Shown: positions 24,906-36,889, counted from the stretch's first letter. The stretch: 64,000 bases of DNA from Atriophallophorus winterbourni (GCA_013407085.1 JACCGJ010001806.1:23690-87689), one strand, 5' to 3'. The notes: a model not told the origin generated them from the letters alone. Numbers and translations: made by a program.

Positions 24906-27806
24906 TATAACTCGTGTATATATATATATTAGAAAGGGATGTGGTCCGTGTGATCCACTTGAGAGACCATAGGCCAGTCTTATTTACTCTGATATCTGAA
25001 CTTCGGCTAGCACTAAATTTCGCAGGAGATAATACCCATTTATTTATCCATGTATGGAGTTATTCATCTACTCCGTAGGTAATAAGTTTTAACATGAGTA
25101 GTTAGTTATTACACAATCAAATGCATTTGAAAACGTCAAAATATATATGTTGCGTCTAGCGAGTGACCAACATCCAATAACTCCTTCCAGGCTTCTTTTA
25201 GAAACGGTAAGTTTCTTAAACAAAATCGTTTCGAATCGAAATGACCCGGTTGGAATGGATGGGATTAACTTTTGTCGAAAACCTGTTAGATTTCGTTTTA
25301 GTGATAGAATTTTCTCATCAACATTTAGCTCGCAAGAATTGGTGCAGTGGAAAGCAAAAAAAACCTTTTGCAATATAGAGAAATCACCTCGAGACTGATG
25401 CTCTTAGAATCTGTACTCCTTAGTCAGCTAACAGCAGGAAGCAATTTAGAGTGAGATTTTGTCCGGTTTTTGTATTTTTAATAAGGTTGGGTTCACAGTA
25501 CTAAAGTGTCGGATATCAAATAGAACGATCCCGGTTTGAAGACAGAATTCGTATGCATTAAAATACAGTAGTCCGTCATACTTGATTAAATGTCTGGGGA
25601 TTAAGTGCCAGTAAACCACTCTAAATATATGAAAAACGATAAATGTATTAATCATTGCTTATCACGAGCAGCTCTATAATCAAATGCTGAATTTTCACTT
25701 TCGAAATGCACACCATAATGCCATCAAAAATTAATTCTTTTTAGTGAACAAAATATATAAAATCACAGTGCAGAGCGAGTTTTGTTATTTCCGTTAGGTA
25801 CTCGTTATACAGTGTATGACTCGCTGACCTGGAATAATCATTTGTTATCACAGTTCCTTTTCTAATGAAGCAACTTAATTTGACAAAACGGTTGTTCCAG
25901 ATTACTTTTAAAGTTTCATTTGAATTAATCTTTTACATCAATCATTTATTTACGAGAAAAACAAATACATAACAACCAAATCTCTGTGACGCTATGAAGC
26001 GTTTTGACTGTTGCGATAAAACTCTAAATCGACTTCTTCATATTAGTGATCAATATGATTGGACTATTTCCCACTGCCACTCTACTGATTTTAATCTAAT
26101 ACAACGTTACTTAACCGTGTTTCGATGCTTTACTCGAATGTGTGAAATTGTATTCGAACTTAAATGTAGTGGTCTGGTTTCGCAATAGTCATGTGCTAAC
26201 TGTATAAGTATGCAATCTCACTGATGTTTCAAAAATGGCGCCATCACTGACAAACTTCAGATGTCGTATTTGGCGTGATGATGATGATGACAAGATAACA
26301 AAATCCAAAAATCGGAAATTGAGCTGCTATTGTGAAATTCGATCGATGATGAGAGGATGGGATTAAACGTTCTCGTGATGTGAAGAATGTTTTGTAAATC
26401 TATAAATTATAATGTGGTTCACAGCGATTGTTAAAAGCTGTCTGGTTTGAGAATGCTGACAAACTATTGGATTCGGACGCAATATTCGAGTCAAAATCAA
26501 GATCATTATTTAGCGCAGAGAACAACATTTATAATCATTTTGCCATCATCAGATGATCGAAATATTAATAAGTTGCAGTAAACGCTGGATGTGTCAGCTC
26601 ACGAGTGTAAACCATCACTCAATTATCTTGTACGAGAAAATTCTGAAAAGCTTAACATTTGGAATTTACCGAATTTCACTTGAAGAATCAAATTTATAGT
26701 CAAAAAATCATCGGTGCTGAACACTTGAAAGATGGTTCCAGAATTGTGACCAACTACATGCTTGAGATATGTGAACCTGTCATTAGGTGATTTGTTCTCA
26801 TACTATGGAGGATACATGTCCAGGTATAGTTTCTTTTTCGTAGGGGAAGTAAAACTGTGTGAAGCATAAATATCGCTAACAAACTTCCAGTGATTGAGTT
26901 ATAAGTAAAACGTTGAGATTGACTATATTCCTTTTCGCTTTAATGCCATGAGTTTAAAATGTGTAGGAAATTAGTGTGGTACAACTCCTTTAATGATGAG
27001 ATTTAGCTCTTGTTGTGTCAAACTAGAAAGATTACGAGTGATTACAAGATTCCAAGCGTACGAATATCTATGCAATACCATCTTTTATCTATTGTACAAG
27101 CCTAACGTGCGGAGAGAACAACGATAACCCGTGTGGAAAGAAGAAAATGTCCGATTGATGGAAACTACAATAGGGCAAAACTAGCGAACGTACATTACAC
27201 TAAACAGAAAATTAAACACCAGAAATCATCAGATATTGTTCGATGTAAAGTTAGATATGTTTAATCTATTATGGTGTAATCTCAAAGACATCTGCTTCGT
27301 AGGCAATCGCTCGAATATTCAATTAAAAGGGACAAACGTCGCTGACAAAAATATCATTCCGTTTTATTCAGCGATATTGCTTATACGTGACTAGCTTCCG
27401 TGTAAATTCCCTAAGTAGTACGAGAAACAGAACGCCTGGCATAATCGAACTTGTTGTACGATTCGTTAGCACGCTTGATCGCAACGCCTTTGGTATTGCG
27501 ATTCTCATAAGCATATTAATCTTTGCGATGGTTATCCAACATTGCTAATCTCGAAGACGTTGTATCTCCGTTTACACTGTAATGCTATGTGTTTCAAGAT
27601 TGTATTTTTATTGCTTTATCTCACATGGCTTCTTGGTAGTAAATTCTAAGCTATTATTCGAGGTGCTTTTTGTGATTATAGTCAATCTCGATTGCTCAAT
27701 AACCTCGAGATAGTATCTAATTAAATTGCTTAAGTTTGCACATTTTTAATGAATTTGTCAAAATTGTCGTGTTTGCGTCTCATCGAAAGTGGACCTGTTT
27801 TTTCAG
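24906..27806. other. Probable intron or intergenic DNA
   Basis: A+T-rich. A clean frame ends at a good splice-donor-like ACG|GTAAGT at 25206/25207, but no convincing acceptor lies upstream, so I do not call an exon. Short TGATGATGATGATGA at about 26275-26292. Nothing else seen. Confidence 0.4.
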
Positions 27807-28076
27807 CTGACAAGTGCTATTAGCCCACAACGCTGGGAGAGAAACAATATATCCATCAGATATGATATCTCAGAAATTTTGGCTGAGTATCCACCTTGCC
27901 TAGCACATAAACATCCATTTTTCGAATGGATCTTCAGCTTGCATGGGCCAGAGCTGGTTTCCAGTTGCACCAAATGTTCCATCATCTCCATAGTGGTGTG
28001 TGACCAACGTCGCTTACAAAGTCGATTCACTTTATATGCTTTAAATTGTAAATTTTCAATTTTGTGTACTATAAAG
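27807..28076 (+). CDS. Candidate internal coding exon, unknown protein
   Basis: A 270-bp block (90 codons) is open throughout and bounded by a strong acceptor (CCTGTTTTTTCAG, ending 27806) and a near-consensus donor (AAAG|GTACGT at 28076/28077). Both boundaries fall between codons (phase 0 to 0). The peptide starts LTSAISPQRWERNNISIRYD and continues with ISEILAEYPPCLAHKHPFFE, then WIFSLHGPELVSSCTKCSI. It has a balanced composition with six cysteines and several tryptophans, unlike the low-complexity frames around it. I do not recognise the family. No neighbouring exon could be identified with confidence, as expected if introns are kilobases long. A minus-strand frame overlaps it (27803-28030) but has no such splice signals. 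Confidence 0.6.
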
Positions 28077-30124
28077 GTACGTCGATAACATTGTGCGGCA
28101 AATTCTTCCCGTAACTAAGCTGCCGAAACGTAAAATGGCACACCAAATCGATGTTTACATTACGAAATGTGAATTAAATAGGTATACCTTCAAAAGGTTA
28201 AATGGCAATAGAATTTGTAAAACCATGAAATATTTTACAACTACGCAGTGTTTGTGACTAAACGTAAATCAACCTTTCTCATCAGTGATGTTAAGTTTAG
28301 CGAAGGCCGATGAGATTTTATTTCTCCAGCTGTATTTTTGGTAAGTAAATGTAGTTTAGACTAAACCACTGTTTCGAAAAAGTGCACTGAATTTGAAAAG
28401 TTAATTACTTCGCGCCCCGAGATATAGCAAACATTCATACATTCCAAATGAACAACGTTTTCAGTTACCGATCTGCTTTATGTTTTAGTAATCACGTATA
28501 CTTTCTTCAACGATTCAAGGATTTATGGTTAAAAAGTTAATACTTTGCAACACCACAGGATTATGGTATGAATGAATAAAAATGTGAAAAATGTAATAGT
28601 ATAAAAGGAATATAGAATATCGAAAGTAAGGTTCGCGAATGATGTTCTTTTGCATGTGTAAGTCAAATTTGGCATTAAACTTCGCCAGGCAAGGAGAGTC
28701 CGCCAAATATTGAGGTAGGCAATTTCAAAGAAAAATTGGTGCCAACAATCAATACGGGAACTTGGGACGTAAAGTGATAAGGATTTTTTTTCGGGATCAT
28801 TCGATCAGGGTTGTGAACAGCACTGTTCAGTGTTGTGTGCAAAAAAGTGGTTCTGTCGAGCGCTCAATGATGAATATCGTGAGCGGGGCATAAAAAGCGG
28901 TGATCCCTGATAATTGAATCTGCTATTTGATCGCACGATGTTCAAAATATAACCAGTAGTTGGCGAAGAATAAGATCTTTCGGATGACTCTAATCCCTTG
29001 GGAAATTCACGATGAATCCGAATTCGCTCGTGTTACCGAATACCGCTACAAGAGTGGGACATCAAGAAAGCTGACTTCGAGGAGTTTCCAACAAGGTATA
29101 ATATATCCACATACGTGTAATTGTAAGAGAAGTATATTTTGATAATCAGAGCTCAAAATAATGCGACCACAAGGCACGTAATGTAAAAATTGTTTCTTCT
29201 CAATTTCTTGATCTTTTATCACTGAAAACACATGTTCTTTACTGACGCTAATTCGAAATACATATTTTTCGGAAAAACATGACCAAATTGTGTTTTATTG
29301 ATTACATACTTTATTCTACATATGGCGTTCCGAGTAAATTATTCGAAACGCCAGCATTCAAATGTTTCCCGCAGACATTTTCATTATTTACACTAATAGA
29401 TCACGTTCTCTCTTTGAAGGATCACACGAAGAGCAAATTTGATGGGAATCGTTTCGACCATTAAGGGACAAACACGAAACGAGGGAACGCCATAAAAGTA
29501 GGACGGCATTGTTAGTTCGTTTTCTCAAACGCCCTTGAGGATTTATCGACATTTCACGTGATATTTAAGTCGGCTTTTGAAGGCTGAACTTTATTGATTT
29601 TTTGAATTTGTTTTGATTGCATTATATGCACATGTCGCAATGACACTTGGTTTATATTTGAATCGCCATAAATGCAACGAAATGATATTTTTCAGCATGA
29701 CAGAAGAGTGATGTTTAGCTTTGTGTCAAAACGTTCCTCTTGTTTCATGTAATGTCTCGATGTTTGAAAGATGAAGTAGCTTCATTTATTTCGACGTTAA
29801 AATGTCCGACAGTCTTAGCTGGAGCAAAAATGTGAACACTCAATATTTGAATGTTTGCCGATTATTACTCTCCGTTTTCTTTCCAGCCCTCATAATGTAA
29901 TGCAACCTTGTGTTTCTACTTGCATGAATCCACACCTCCTATACGCACCCCAAAAAGTTTTTCACGGCTTACTGCACAAAGATTCTCTGATAATCAAAAC
30001 AAGAAATAAAGATTTCTTCAGAGATTAATCTGTATTTCTGCGGATTTAATTCGAGTCACTATTGCCGATCTTTACTTCAGTGAATGCGACAGACTGCTCA
30101 AACACATTCCCTCTGATATACGTT
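28077..30124. other. No further exon recognised
   Basis: A+T-rich, likely intron if 27807-28076 is a real exon. Open frames at 28960-29142 and 29279-29464 have no motif or convincing splice pair. Confidence 0.4.
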
Positions 30125-30345
30125 ATGTGTTACTCACATATCCCGCACTTACACACCGCTACTGGATTTTTGCCGTCATCAGGTGGAGACAGTAAGATTA
30201 GGTTCAGTGAGCCTTGAAACAGTGGGTGAGCTGTAAACAAAGTTATACTTGAATGCCACTGTTACATAGGGTTCGTACAACGAATCACGATGTTCAAACA
30301 CAGAATCACAAAGTGATTCGTGTTCAAGAACTCAAGGCAATTATG
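30125..30345 (-). repeat. Family B hammerhead repeat, single unit, minus strand
   Basis: Nearly a full unit: flank TGTTACTCACATATCCCGCA, ribozyme remnant (30154-30188), tail with GGTTCAGTGAGCCTTGAAAC, TATACTTGAATGCCACTGTT, GGGTTCGTACAACGAATCAC and the perfect hairpin GAATCAC-AAA-GTGATTC at 30303-30319. It is useful for defining the family B consensus. Confidence 0.8.
30154..30188 (-). ncRNA. Deleted hammerhead (family B)
   Basis: Minus strand: CTCCAC, intact CTGATGA, CGGCAAAAATCCAGTAGCGG. About 7 nt including most of AGAAACCGG are deleted, so it cannot fold as a hammerhead. Confidence 0.6.
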
Positions 30346-30699
30346 TCGTTAACATTCGCTGAACAAAAACATTGTTGCCTTAAAATCTCTTTCTTTCACA
30401 CTATGTCAATATTTTATTCCTCATTCAAGAACTAATAAAATCAGAAACTCTACTGTTCCTTAACTAGTTTGAAACATGGTCAACAAATATATGGATGTTT
30501 CAAAGTTGAAGATACGCCAGACAATTTCATAACTGATGTTTAGAGATTCTCGTCATTTTTCTAATTTTATTTTCTAATTACATTCTCATGTGTCTTGGCC
30601 TGGGCAGCCTGATAGTTTCTATACCCACGTACAATGTGTACTGAGGCAATTTGCCTAAATCAGCTTTGAGGGATTACACACATTTCTGTTTCTTTTAAT
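30346..30699. other. No gene recognised
   Basis: Nothing supported. Confidence 0.4.
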
Positions 30700-30770
30700 T
30701 TTGTAGAGGAATTAATTTCAATGCAGAAAATTCGTGTACACCAATAAAATCATTTTTCTTTTTTGTAAAG
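30700..30770 (+). repeat. 3' end module with palindrome and AATAAAA
   Basis: GAAAATTCGTGTACACCAATAAAATC (in parts) matches modules at 37250-37299, 52750-52806 (+) and 40797-40851 (-). Here the tail is TTTTTCTTTTTTG rather than CTT repeats. Confidence 0.5.
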
Positions 30771-30907
30771 TTATTTGCATTTTTCTACCAGAAATCTTAA
30801 TTCTTGAATTGTTTAACGGTGGATCGAATGTCTGCAACAATTCTGTTCTTGCAGTACTTGGTAAACTTTTGGTTCTTGCATAGAAGCTTCGTCTGACCAA
30901 GTTTATC

Positions 30908-31615
30908 ACATTTTGTCCCGATTGAACTCTCGTGTTTGGGGTAACCGCAAGCTGACTGTACAAACAAAGATAATGGTATACAGCGCGTGCGTACTAAATG
31001 TTTTACTGTACGGCAGTGAAACCTACACCACCCACGCAAAACACGAACGGAAGCTGAATGCTTTCCATCTACCAAGCATCCATCGTATCTCGAAGATATT
31101 GTGGATGGATAGAGCGACTACTGCTGAAGTGCTTTCGAAAGCTGGTCTACAGAGCATGTTCACCCTATTTCGACAGCGCCACCTGCGGTGGCTTGGTCAT
31201 GTCTACAGAATGGAAAATGGTCGTATTCCGAAAGATCTATGGTGAGTTGCAATTAGGAAGTCGACCATTGGGCAGACCGCACTTGCGGTCCAAAAACGTT
31301 TGCAAAAGAGATTTGAAAGCTCTTGACATTGACCCCGCTAGTTGGGAAGAACTTGCTCTTGACCGCTCACTTCGGAGACATTGTGTAATGCGTCGTCTGC
31401 AAGCTGGGGAGGAGCACATACAGCTCTTGGCTGCGGAACGCAGATCACACCGCCGGCATGCAACTGATGCAATATAACCCAGTTCTGACTATCGTTGCTA
31501 GCACTACGAGAGAGATTTTTCCTCCTGAATCGGACTCTTTAGTCACTGAAAATGCTGTAAAACATTATTATTCATTCGATTGTGATGTACATCCATGGTC
31601 GACATGTTCCACAAT
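30908..31615 (+). mobile_element. Family R LINE, C-terminal fragment
   Basis: The open frame 30913-31245 reads LNSRVWGNRKLTVQTKIMVY, SACVLNVLLYGSETYTTHAK and RHLRWLGHVYRMENGRIPKD. One frameshift near 31240 leads into GELQLGSRPLGRPHLRSKNV and CKRDLKALDIDPASWEELAL (to about 31477). It covers only the RT thumb and C-terminal tail, and the start matches position ~24206 of the 23215-24905 copy. The 3' untranslated part ends near GTACATCCATGGTCGACATG. It is better preserved than the other copies, suggesting a younger insertion. Confidence 0.85.
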
Positions 31616-32799
31616 TAAATCATATTCACTGCCCAAATCCCAAGTTAAGTCAGTGTAATAGGGGTGATCATGATGAATTGAAACAATTCTCGCATGTCGT
31701 GTAATGCCTTTATTGATAAGTTTATGTCCGTGTGTGACTAACATTCGCTGACGGATAAGCCTGCATGCCTGCCTCTTGTAACTGATCATTTCCATTGATT
31801 AGATAATTTGACTTAGATCAAATGTGTTGAACAGTCATCCAAGGTTTATCTTGCCGACACTCAAGAATTCTACCCGCATTTTTCCGATCAGAGCAATAAA
31901 TAAAGATTTTCTTGAGGGGTCTGACTGTCGCTTTAAAAATAACTTTTAGTCTTATCTTTTTCAAAATTATTAGCTGACAAAATTTTAAAGTCTTCCAGTA
32001 AATATTTATAAAATCTGAACAGCTGATTTGGAAATCTGTCATGCACTTTTCACCATTGACTGAAATCAGTTGCTGAAATTGAGGCGGTATAACTTAAACA
32101 CACAGTTTGTTTCAACTGTCAATTAAACCCGGCGCCAAGGTGGACGTTTGGTTCATGATTGATGTTCATTTTACGAAAATTTGATGAACGAACTATCACG
32201 AAACTTGGATTTATATGTCAAATTTGAAAGCTCAACAAACTTTAGTTCGTGTTTGACAAAACACATTGAGCATTCGTCGATTTCTTGACCACACTGAGTG
32301 GAGTTACCAGCGATTGAATTGCTCAGACGTTTGCTAGACGTTTGCTAGTTTGTGTCCTTTTTAGATACGCTGATTAAAGAATAATATATTTTAGTATTTG
32401 TAAAATGATAGAGGTCGATCTTACAAAGGATGTTTGGCAAGCGTTTAAACTTTGTACTAATACGAATATCTAGACACGCATCACTTATTCACATACCTTG
32501 ACGAATGGGATATTGCAACTAACGTTTTCCATCACCTAGTTCTTAAGAGAAGGTTTTTTCACGAAATGTTATTATGCGATCCTTCTGAAAATCTAATTTT
32601 TACGGATTTGAGATTGAGACTTATCGGCACTGCCTGCTCGTGTGAATGACATTTGGTGAAGTATTGATTACTCCGGCAGTGGTAGCGCAGCAATTACGTA
32701 AATTAAATGTACAGAAATCTCCGTGACAAGACGAGATAGCTTCAATCCTGCCCCAAAACTGGCATACACAATAGTCTAAACCTCTATCTAACATAATAT
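31616..32799. other. No gene recognised
   Basis: A+T-rich. A direct 13-bp duplication, AGACGTTTGCTAG twice, lies at about 32325-32350. Nothing else. Confidence 0.4.
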
Positions 32800-32985
32800 T
32801 CATTTGCAGGTTTTTCCGTCATTCACACCCCACGAACGGTTTTGTGCTGTTTGCACTCATCAGGTAGGGACAGTAAGATCAGGATCTGCATTCGCTTGAA
32901 ACAGTGGAAGAATGGTAAACAAGGAGCGCTTGTATGCCACTGTTGGATAAGGCTGGTACGACCAACCTGTTTGCTACAAAAAGAC
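32800..32985 (-). repeat. Family A hammerhead repeat, minus strand
   Basis: On the plus strand it reads ATTCATTTGCAGG, ribozyme complement, AGGGACAGTAAGATCAGGAT, GCTTGAAACAGTGGAAGAAT, then GCCACTGTTGGATAAGGCTG and GTACGACCAACCTG. The order matches family A in reverse. The half of the unit with the GGGTTTAAACCC palindrome is absent. Confidence 0.8.
32828..32869 (-). ncRNA. Near-complete hammerhead ribozyme (family A), one core change
   Basis: Minus strand: CCCTAC, CTGATGAG, TGC-AAACA-GCA, then CAAAACCGTTC and GTGGGG. Stem I (6 bp) and stem II (4 bp) are intact. The invariant CGAAA has become CAAAA, which should abolish or strongly reduce cleavage. Confidence 0.75.
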
Positions 32986-33039
32986 CTGATTGCTTTGTTG
33001 GACTAGTCATCCCAAAATAACATGCCTTTGAATATGCAA

Positions 33040-33525
33040 AATTCTAAGATCATGTAGCTCGTTTGCGATCCTGGCTTCTCTCACCCATACAAGCTCGAAA
33101 CCAAATACAGGAGTAAATTACCTGGGTATCTGGATTTGTGGTAGTTTGAAAATGGTCCAAAATGTGAAGCCATTTAAAACTTGCATCTTGGCTGCTAGGT
33201 ATTCTATGACGGGTATTTGTATGTTTTTCCCGGGCGTTGTTTCCCTCTCTTGATGAACACTTATATACATCCGGTTCTAGACTATTCTGCCCAAGCCTTG
33301 ATAAAATGTCTCCAGAATGGTATTTCACTTCTGGACCGCTAATATTACAGAACCCCCGGTCTTGTCACTAATTTCGATAATACACCATACCCCGCGCCAC
33401 TCAGACGATTGGATGTGAAGTCGCTTGCACAGAGGTTAATTCAAAACGATGTTATCATTGCATACAAAATCCTTAAAACTGTTTGGCACCCCTTGAATAA
33501 ATTATTCAGCCTTTGAACTACCAGT
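33040..33525 (+). mobile_element. CR1-like LINE, RT tail fragment
   Basis: Frames read VNYLGIWICGSLKMVQNVKP (about 33113-33172), TYIHPVLDYSAQAL (about 33259-33300) and RRLDVKSLAQRLIQNDVIIA (about 33401-33460), then YKILKTVWHPLNKLF. These follow the order of CR1-type RT C-termini. Several stops; dead copy. Confidence 0.6.
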
Positions 33526-34460
33526 AACATCTCTGGTAATGTTTGAAAGTTGGAAATACCAAACAAACAAACTGCCATTTAACTTCAACAAATGCATGTT
33601 GATGAATGTGGGGAATCGAGTAGACTTCATATACCATATAGGTTCTCATGTCCTTGAAAATTGCAGTAAAGAAAAAGATTTGGGTGTCTGAACATGCTTC
33701 TGATTAAAACCCTCATTTCAAAATAACACTGCCTTTAAAAAAGCAAAACGTGCCTTAAATTTACTAAAGGGTATTTGTGAAATTTATGCGCAAGATATTC
33801 CCAATGATCATGAATACATTCTTCAGACCAGTCATGAAATTCGAAGTGTAGTCATGGTCTACTTGGCTCAAGAACAATGTTGAAATTATGCAGCGAATCC
33901 ATCAACAAAACTAGTTCTCGGCATCCGAATCAAGCCTTATAAAGAACGGATAGCTCGACCGAATCTGTTCAACTTTCCCAATCGAAGAATCTGAGGAAAA
34001 CCTTATCCTAATTTACAAAATAATTCATAGCCCAAACCATCCTGTACAGGATTTATTCACACGAAGGGATATGAGAAATTATCAAACCCATGAAACTATT
34101 TCCACAATAATGAATACCTACTTCATTCCTACCATGGAGCATGCATCGCAAGCTTGGAGGCTCTGGTTAAAAAGGATTTAATATTGATGGATAAGATATA
34201 CCATCGTGCAACCAAACTCGTAAGTGGTTTCCGGAAACTAACGTACTTGGAACGATTGCAATAAATGAGACTCCTCACTCCTCTTCAAAGAAGCCTTCTG
34301 AGTGATATGTTAAAATGATACAATATATTTAATATCACACTTCATCCTTTAAAACATTTATTCAAATACCGTGAGTCACTACATACACACAGCCATCAGC
34401 GAGACTACAAATTCTCAATTTACTTATCAGCTATCGCCGATTTTTATGGTTTCATTAGCA
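33526..34460 (+). mobile_element. Second CR1-like LINE fragment, adjoining the first
   Basis: The RT order starts again from an earlier point: KLPFNFNKCMLMNVGNRVDF (about 33570-33630), HVLENCSKEKDLGV (about 33648-33690), then TYFIPTMEHASQAW (about 34120-34162), KDLILMDKIYHRATKLVSGF and RKLTYLERLQ (to about 34261). Because the order restarts, two insertions or a duplication are joined here. Stops throughout. Confidence 0.6.
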
Positions 34461-34504
34461 TAAACAGATTGTAAGCAAACACGATTGCAACAAAAGTGTT
34501 CGGA

Positions 34505-34578
34505 AATATATATATATATAGATATATATATATATATATATATATAATTATATATATATTATATATATATCTATAATT
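34505..34578. repeat. TA dinucleotide repeat
   Basis: Imperfect TA tract just 5' of the RTE-type element. Confidence 0.95.
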
Positions 34579-34950
34579 AACTCCGCCAAGGACGGTCCCA
34601 AGCCCGTCTGAGAAAGGAGGAGGGTGGGGCTTAGGGCTAGCAACCCTATCCCGTAAAACCTACATTGCTACGGAAACGATGACAACAGATCCGTGGTTCG
34701 GTCATGTCTGCAGGATGGATCCCAGTTCGCATACGAAGGTAGCCATGCACTGGCATCCGCAAGGTAAACGAAAAAGGGGACAGCCCAAGGAAACTTGGCG
34801 CAGAACGTTGGAACGCGAACTACATGCACAAGGATTCACGGTGCAGACGGCAACGGAAGCAGCGACAGACCGGAACCACTGGCGTGAAGTTGTCGTCGCC
34901 TCATGTGCCACCCGGCACGGAGAGGACTGAATGAATGAATGAATGAATGA

Positions 34951-34952
<2 letters not shown>
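34579..34952 (+). mobile_element. Short RTE-type element: leader fused to RT C-terminus, TGAA tail
   Basis: A G-rich leader (AAGCCCGTCTGAGAAAGGAG and CTAGCAACCCTATCCCGTAA, about 34591-34660) is followed by a short open frame (34679-34930) with WFGHVCRMDPSSHTKVAMHW, PQGKRKRGQPKETWRRTLER and DRNHWREVVVAS. This is the C-terminal tail of RTE-clade RTs (GHVxRM ... GxRxRGRPxxTWRRxxExE). The RT and endonuclease are wholly missing, and a TGAA tandem tail follows (34928-34952). That layout fits a non-autonomous, internally deleted RTE derivative. It is noticeably less A+T-rich than its surroundings and its frame is unbroken, so it looks recent. Confidence 0.75.

Positions 34953-35007
<55 letters not shown>
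34953..35007. repeat. TA dinucleotide repeat
   Basis: Follows the TGAA tail directly. Confidence 0.95.
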
Positions 35008-35010
<3 letters not shown>

Positions 35011-36166
35011 AGTTATAGTTTGTAGGAAATTGAAACCGGCCTGCTGAATCAACTAAGGGTCAGCATTATGTACTCTCATGAAAAATACACCTGCTAAATA
35101 ACTTTTAAAAATATTGCATTACAATTTTTGAAGTAAATTAGATTGGAATCATTAATCCTGTTTGTTTCCAAATCTTTTATCACTTCAACTAGATACGCAT
35201 TGCGAATAGCAATTTTTTTCTGGAAAATCCAACATTGTTCCAAAAAATCTGCGGAAAAATAAGTGATTCTCAAATTGGAAGCTAATTCGAGTTCTACATC
35301 CTCTCGTCCGAATTTATTTATTTTATTTGAATCAAATTTGTCAGGTATCAAACAAAATAGTGATACATAGATTGAGTTGAAACAGTTGTTTCGAAGTTAT
35401 TATTGATTCACACTCATAATGTCAATATAGGAGATTAATGAAAGAACAAAATCATCTTATCGATTGGAAAAACGATTGATTGTCGGAAACTAAAATATTT
35501 ATCTATTTTAGCCGTTTTTGAACCATAACCTAAATTAACAAACAACTCTTATGAGATATTTCAAATCTGTAAAAGGTTCTATTTCAAATCACATTACTCG
35601 TATTTGCGAAATGGTAGAAGGCTGTTTTAAATGCATTCTGTAAACGCTTTTCAAAAAAATTCAACGAGAATGTTTGTATCATTGCAACGAACATTTGAAT
35701 TATATTACTTTGATTTTAAATGAATCAAGCCTTTCGATATTTCGATATCATGGTTTCAATGTATGGGTATATCTTCGATTACAATTGCCTTTCATCAAAT
35801 AAATTACAATGTATTTCAAACAAAATATTGCCAAAATAAATCACATTGTTATTTTGTCAAACAATGAAGGTGGTGGGAAGTATCATTATCCCGATTTTCA
35901 TTGAAATGTTATTTGATCTCAGATGACAAAATTATCTGTCAGATAAGTTCAATTCCCCAAAGTCTCGCCTCTCAAATCGACCAATCACAACAAGCGAAAT
36001 ATGTTAAATCAGCTGTTCAAGATGGTCACCTGATTTTAAACCAATTAGATAAATATGATAGATAAATTGATCATTGGGAAGTTGATTGGTGAATAAGATA
36101 TTATGATTAAAAATCATATCAATTGTCTGTATTAAATGAACGGATTATCATGCGGGAACGGGAAAT
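35008..36166. other. No gene recognised; possible upstream region of 36167
   Basis: A+T-rich. The minus-strand frame 35094-35351 is lysine/asparagine-rich with no motif. If 36167-36386 is a first exon, the promoter should lie in the last few hundred bases, but no TATA box stands out in such A+T-rich DNA. Confidence 0.4.
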
Positions 36167-36386
36167 ATGGGAACAAAAGACTCATTCCAATTAAATGCCA
36201 CATGTGGTGTAATCCAACGTTTGATTATTGGATTATTACTTAGCGTATATCCTGGCTGTTTATCCAACCCAGATCATTTTGAGAACTTCAAATTTTGGCG
36301 TGCTACTAACCACGCATGCTCAGTGTGTACAAATGCGCTCGGCGGTGATAGCTTGTGCGGCGAAAGCACTGACGATATTCCTCAAA
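36167..36386 (+). CDS. Candidate first coding exon of a secreted cysteine-rich protein
   Basis: ATG at 36167 opens a frame of 73 complete codons plus one base, followed by a strong donor (CAAA|GTAAGT at 36386/36387, phase 1). The peptide has a hydrophobic segment QRLIIGLLLSVYPGCLSN near residues 17-34 that could act as a signal peptide, then a stretch with CSVCTNALGGDSLCG, giving four cysteines in about 15 residues. Composition is protein-like and less A+T-biased than the flanks. Start choice: first ATG of the frame with no good acceptor upstream. I do not recognise the family, and no second exon was found. An overlapping frame (36228-36419) runs past the donor and is less likely. Confidence 0.5.
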
Positions 36387-36889
36387 GTAAGTCACAATAT
36401 ACTTAGTTTGTTCAGATAAATTTTAAAATTTATTGATTCGAATACCAAGAATAATTACTCTGATTATGATGAAAAAATAATACTGTTTGATTTCATTGCA
36501 TCAGAAACATGAATTTTCAAAATTTGCGAATCGCCATCAGTTATTGCGGTTTGAAATCTTTGCTTTGCCAATTATTAAACAATTTCATTTTTATATTCTT
36601 GTCAGTTTTGAAAATATTGTTCGGAAATTGTATCTTCAAAAGTGCAAGTGTCACGGTGTAATTCGATAGTACTACCTAGTAATATCGAAGTCGGTCAACA
36701 TTCGGACATAATTGTTCTGAGTTCTGAGCATACTTCAATAACCAATGATTTGTTAAATTGTCTATATCATGCAGAGAGAATAAAAACGCAAAGATGCAGA
36801 TATTTAAGTTGATATATTTTTCCAAAACATTCGTGTCTATTTGGTTGTGTTTTACTATTTTCGAAGTTGATTAGTAAATATCAGTGTTG
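36387..36889. other. Possible intron; nothing else seen
   Basis: A+T-rich sequence after the donor at 36387. Confidence 0.4.

Noticed and set aside
25147..25206. Small exon ending at ACG|GTAAGT
   Set aside because: The donor is good but the upstream acceptor candidates (GTCTAG, TTCCAG) are weak and the implied exon is very short.
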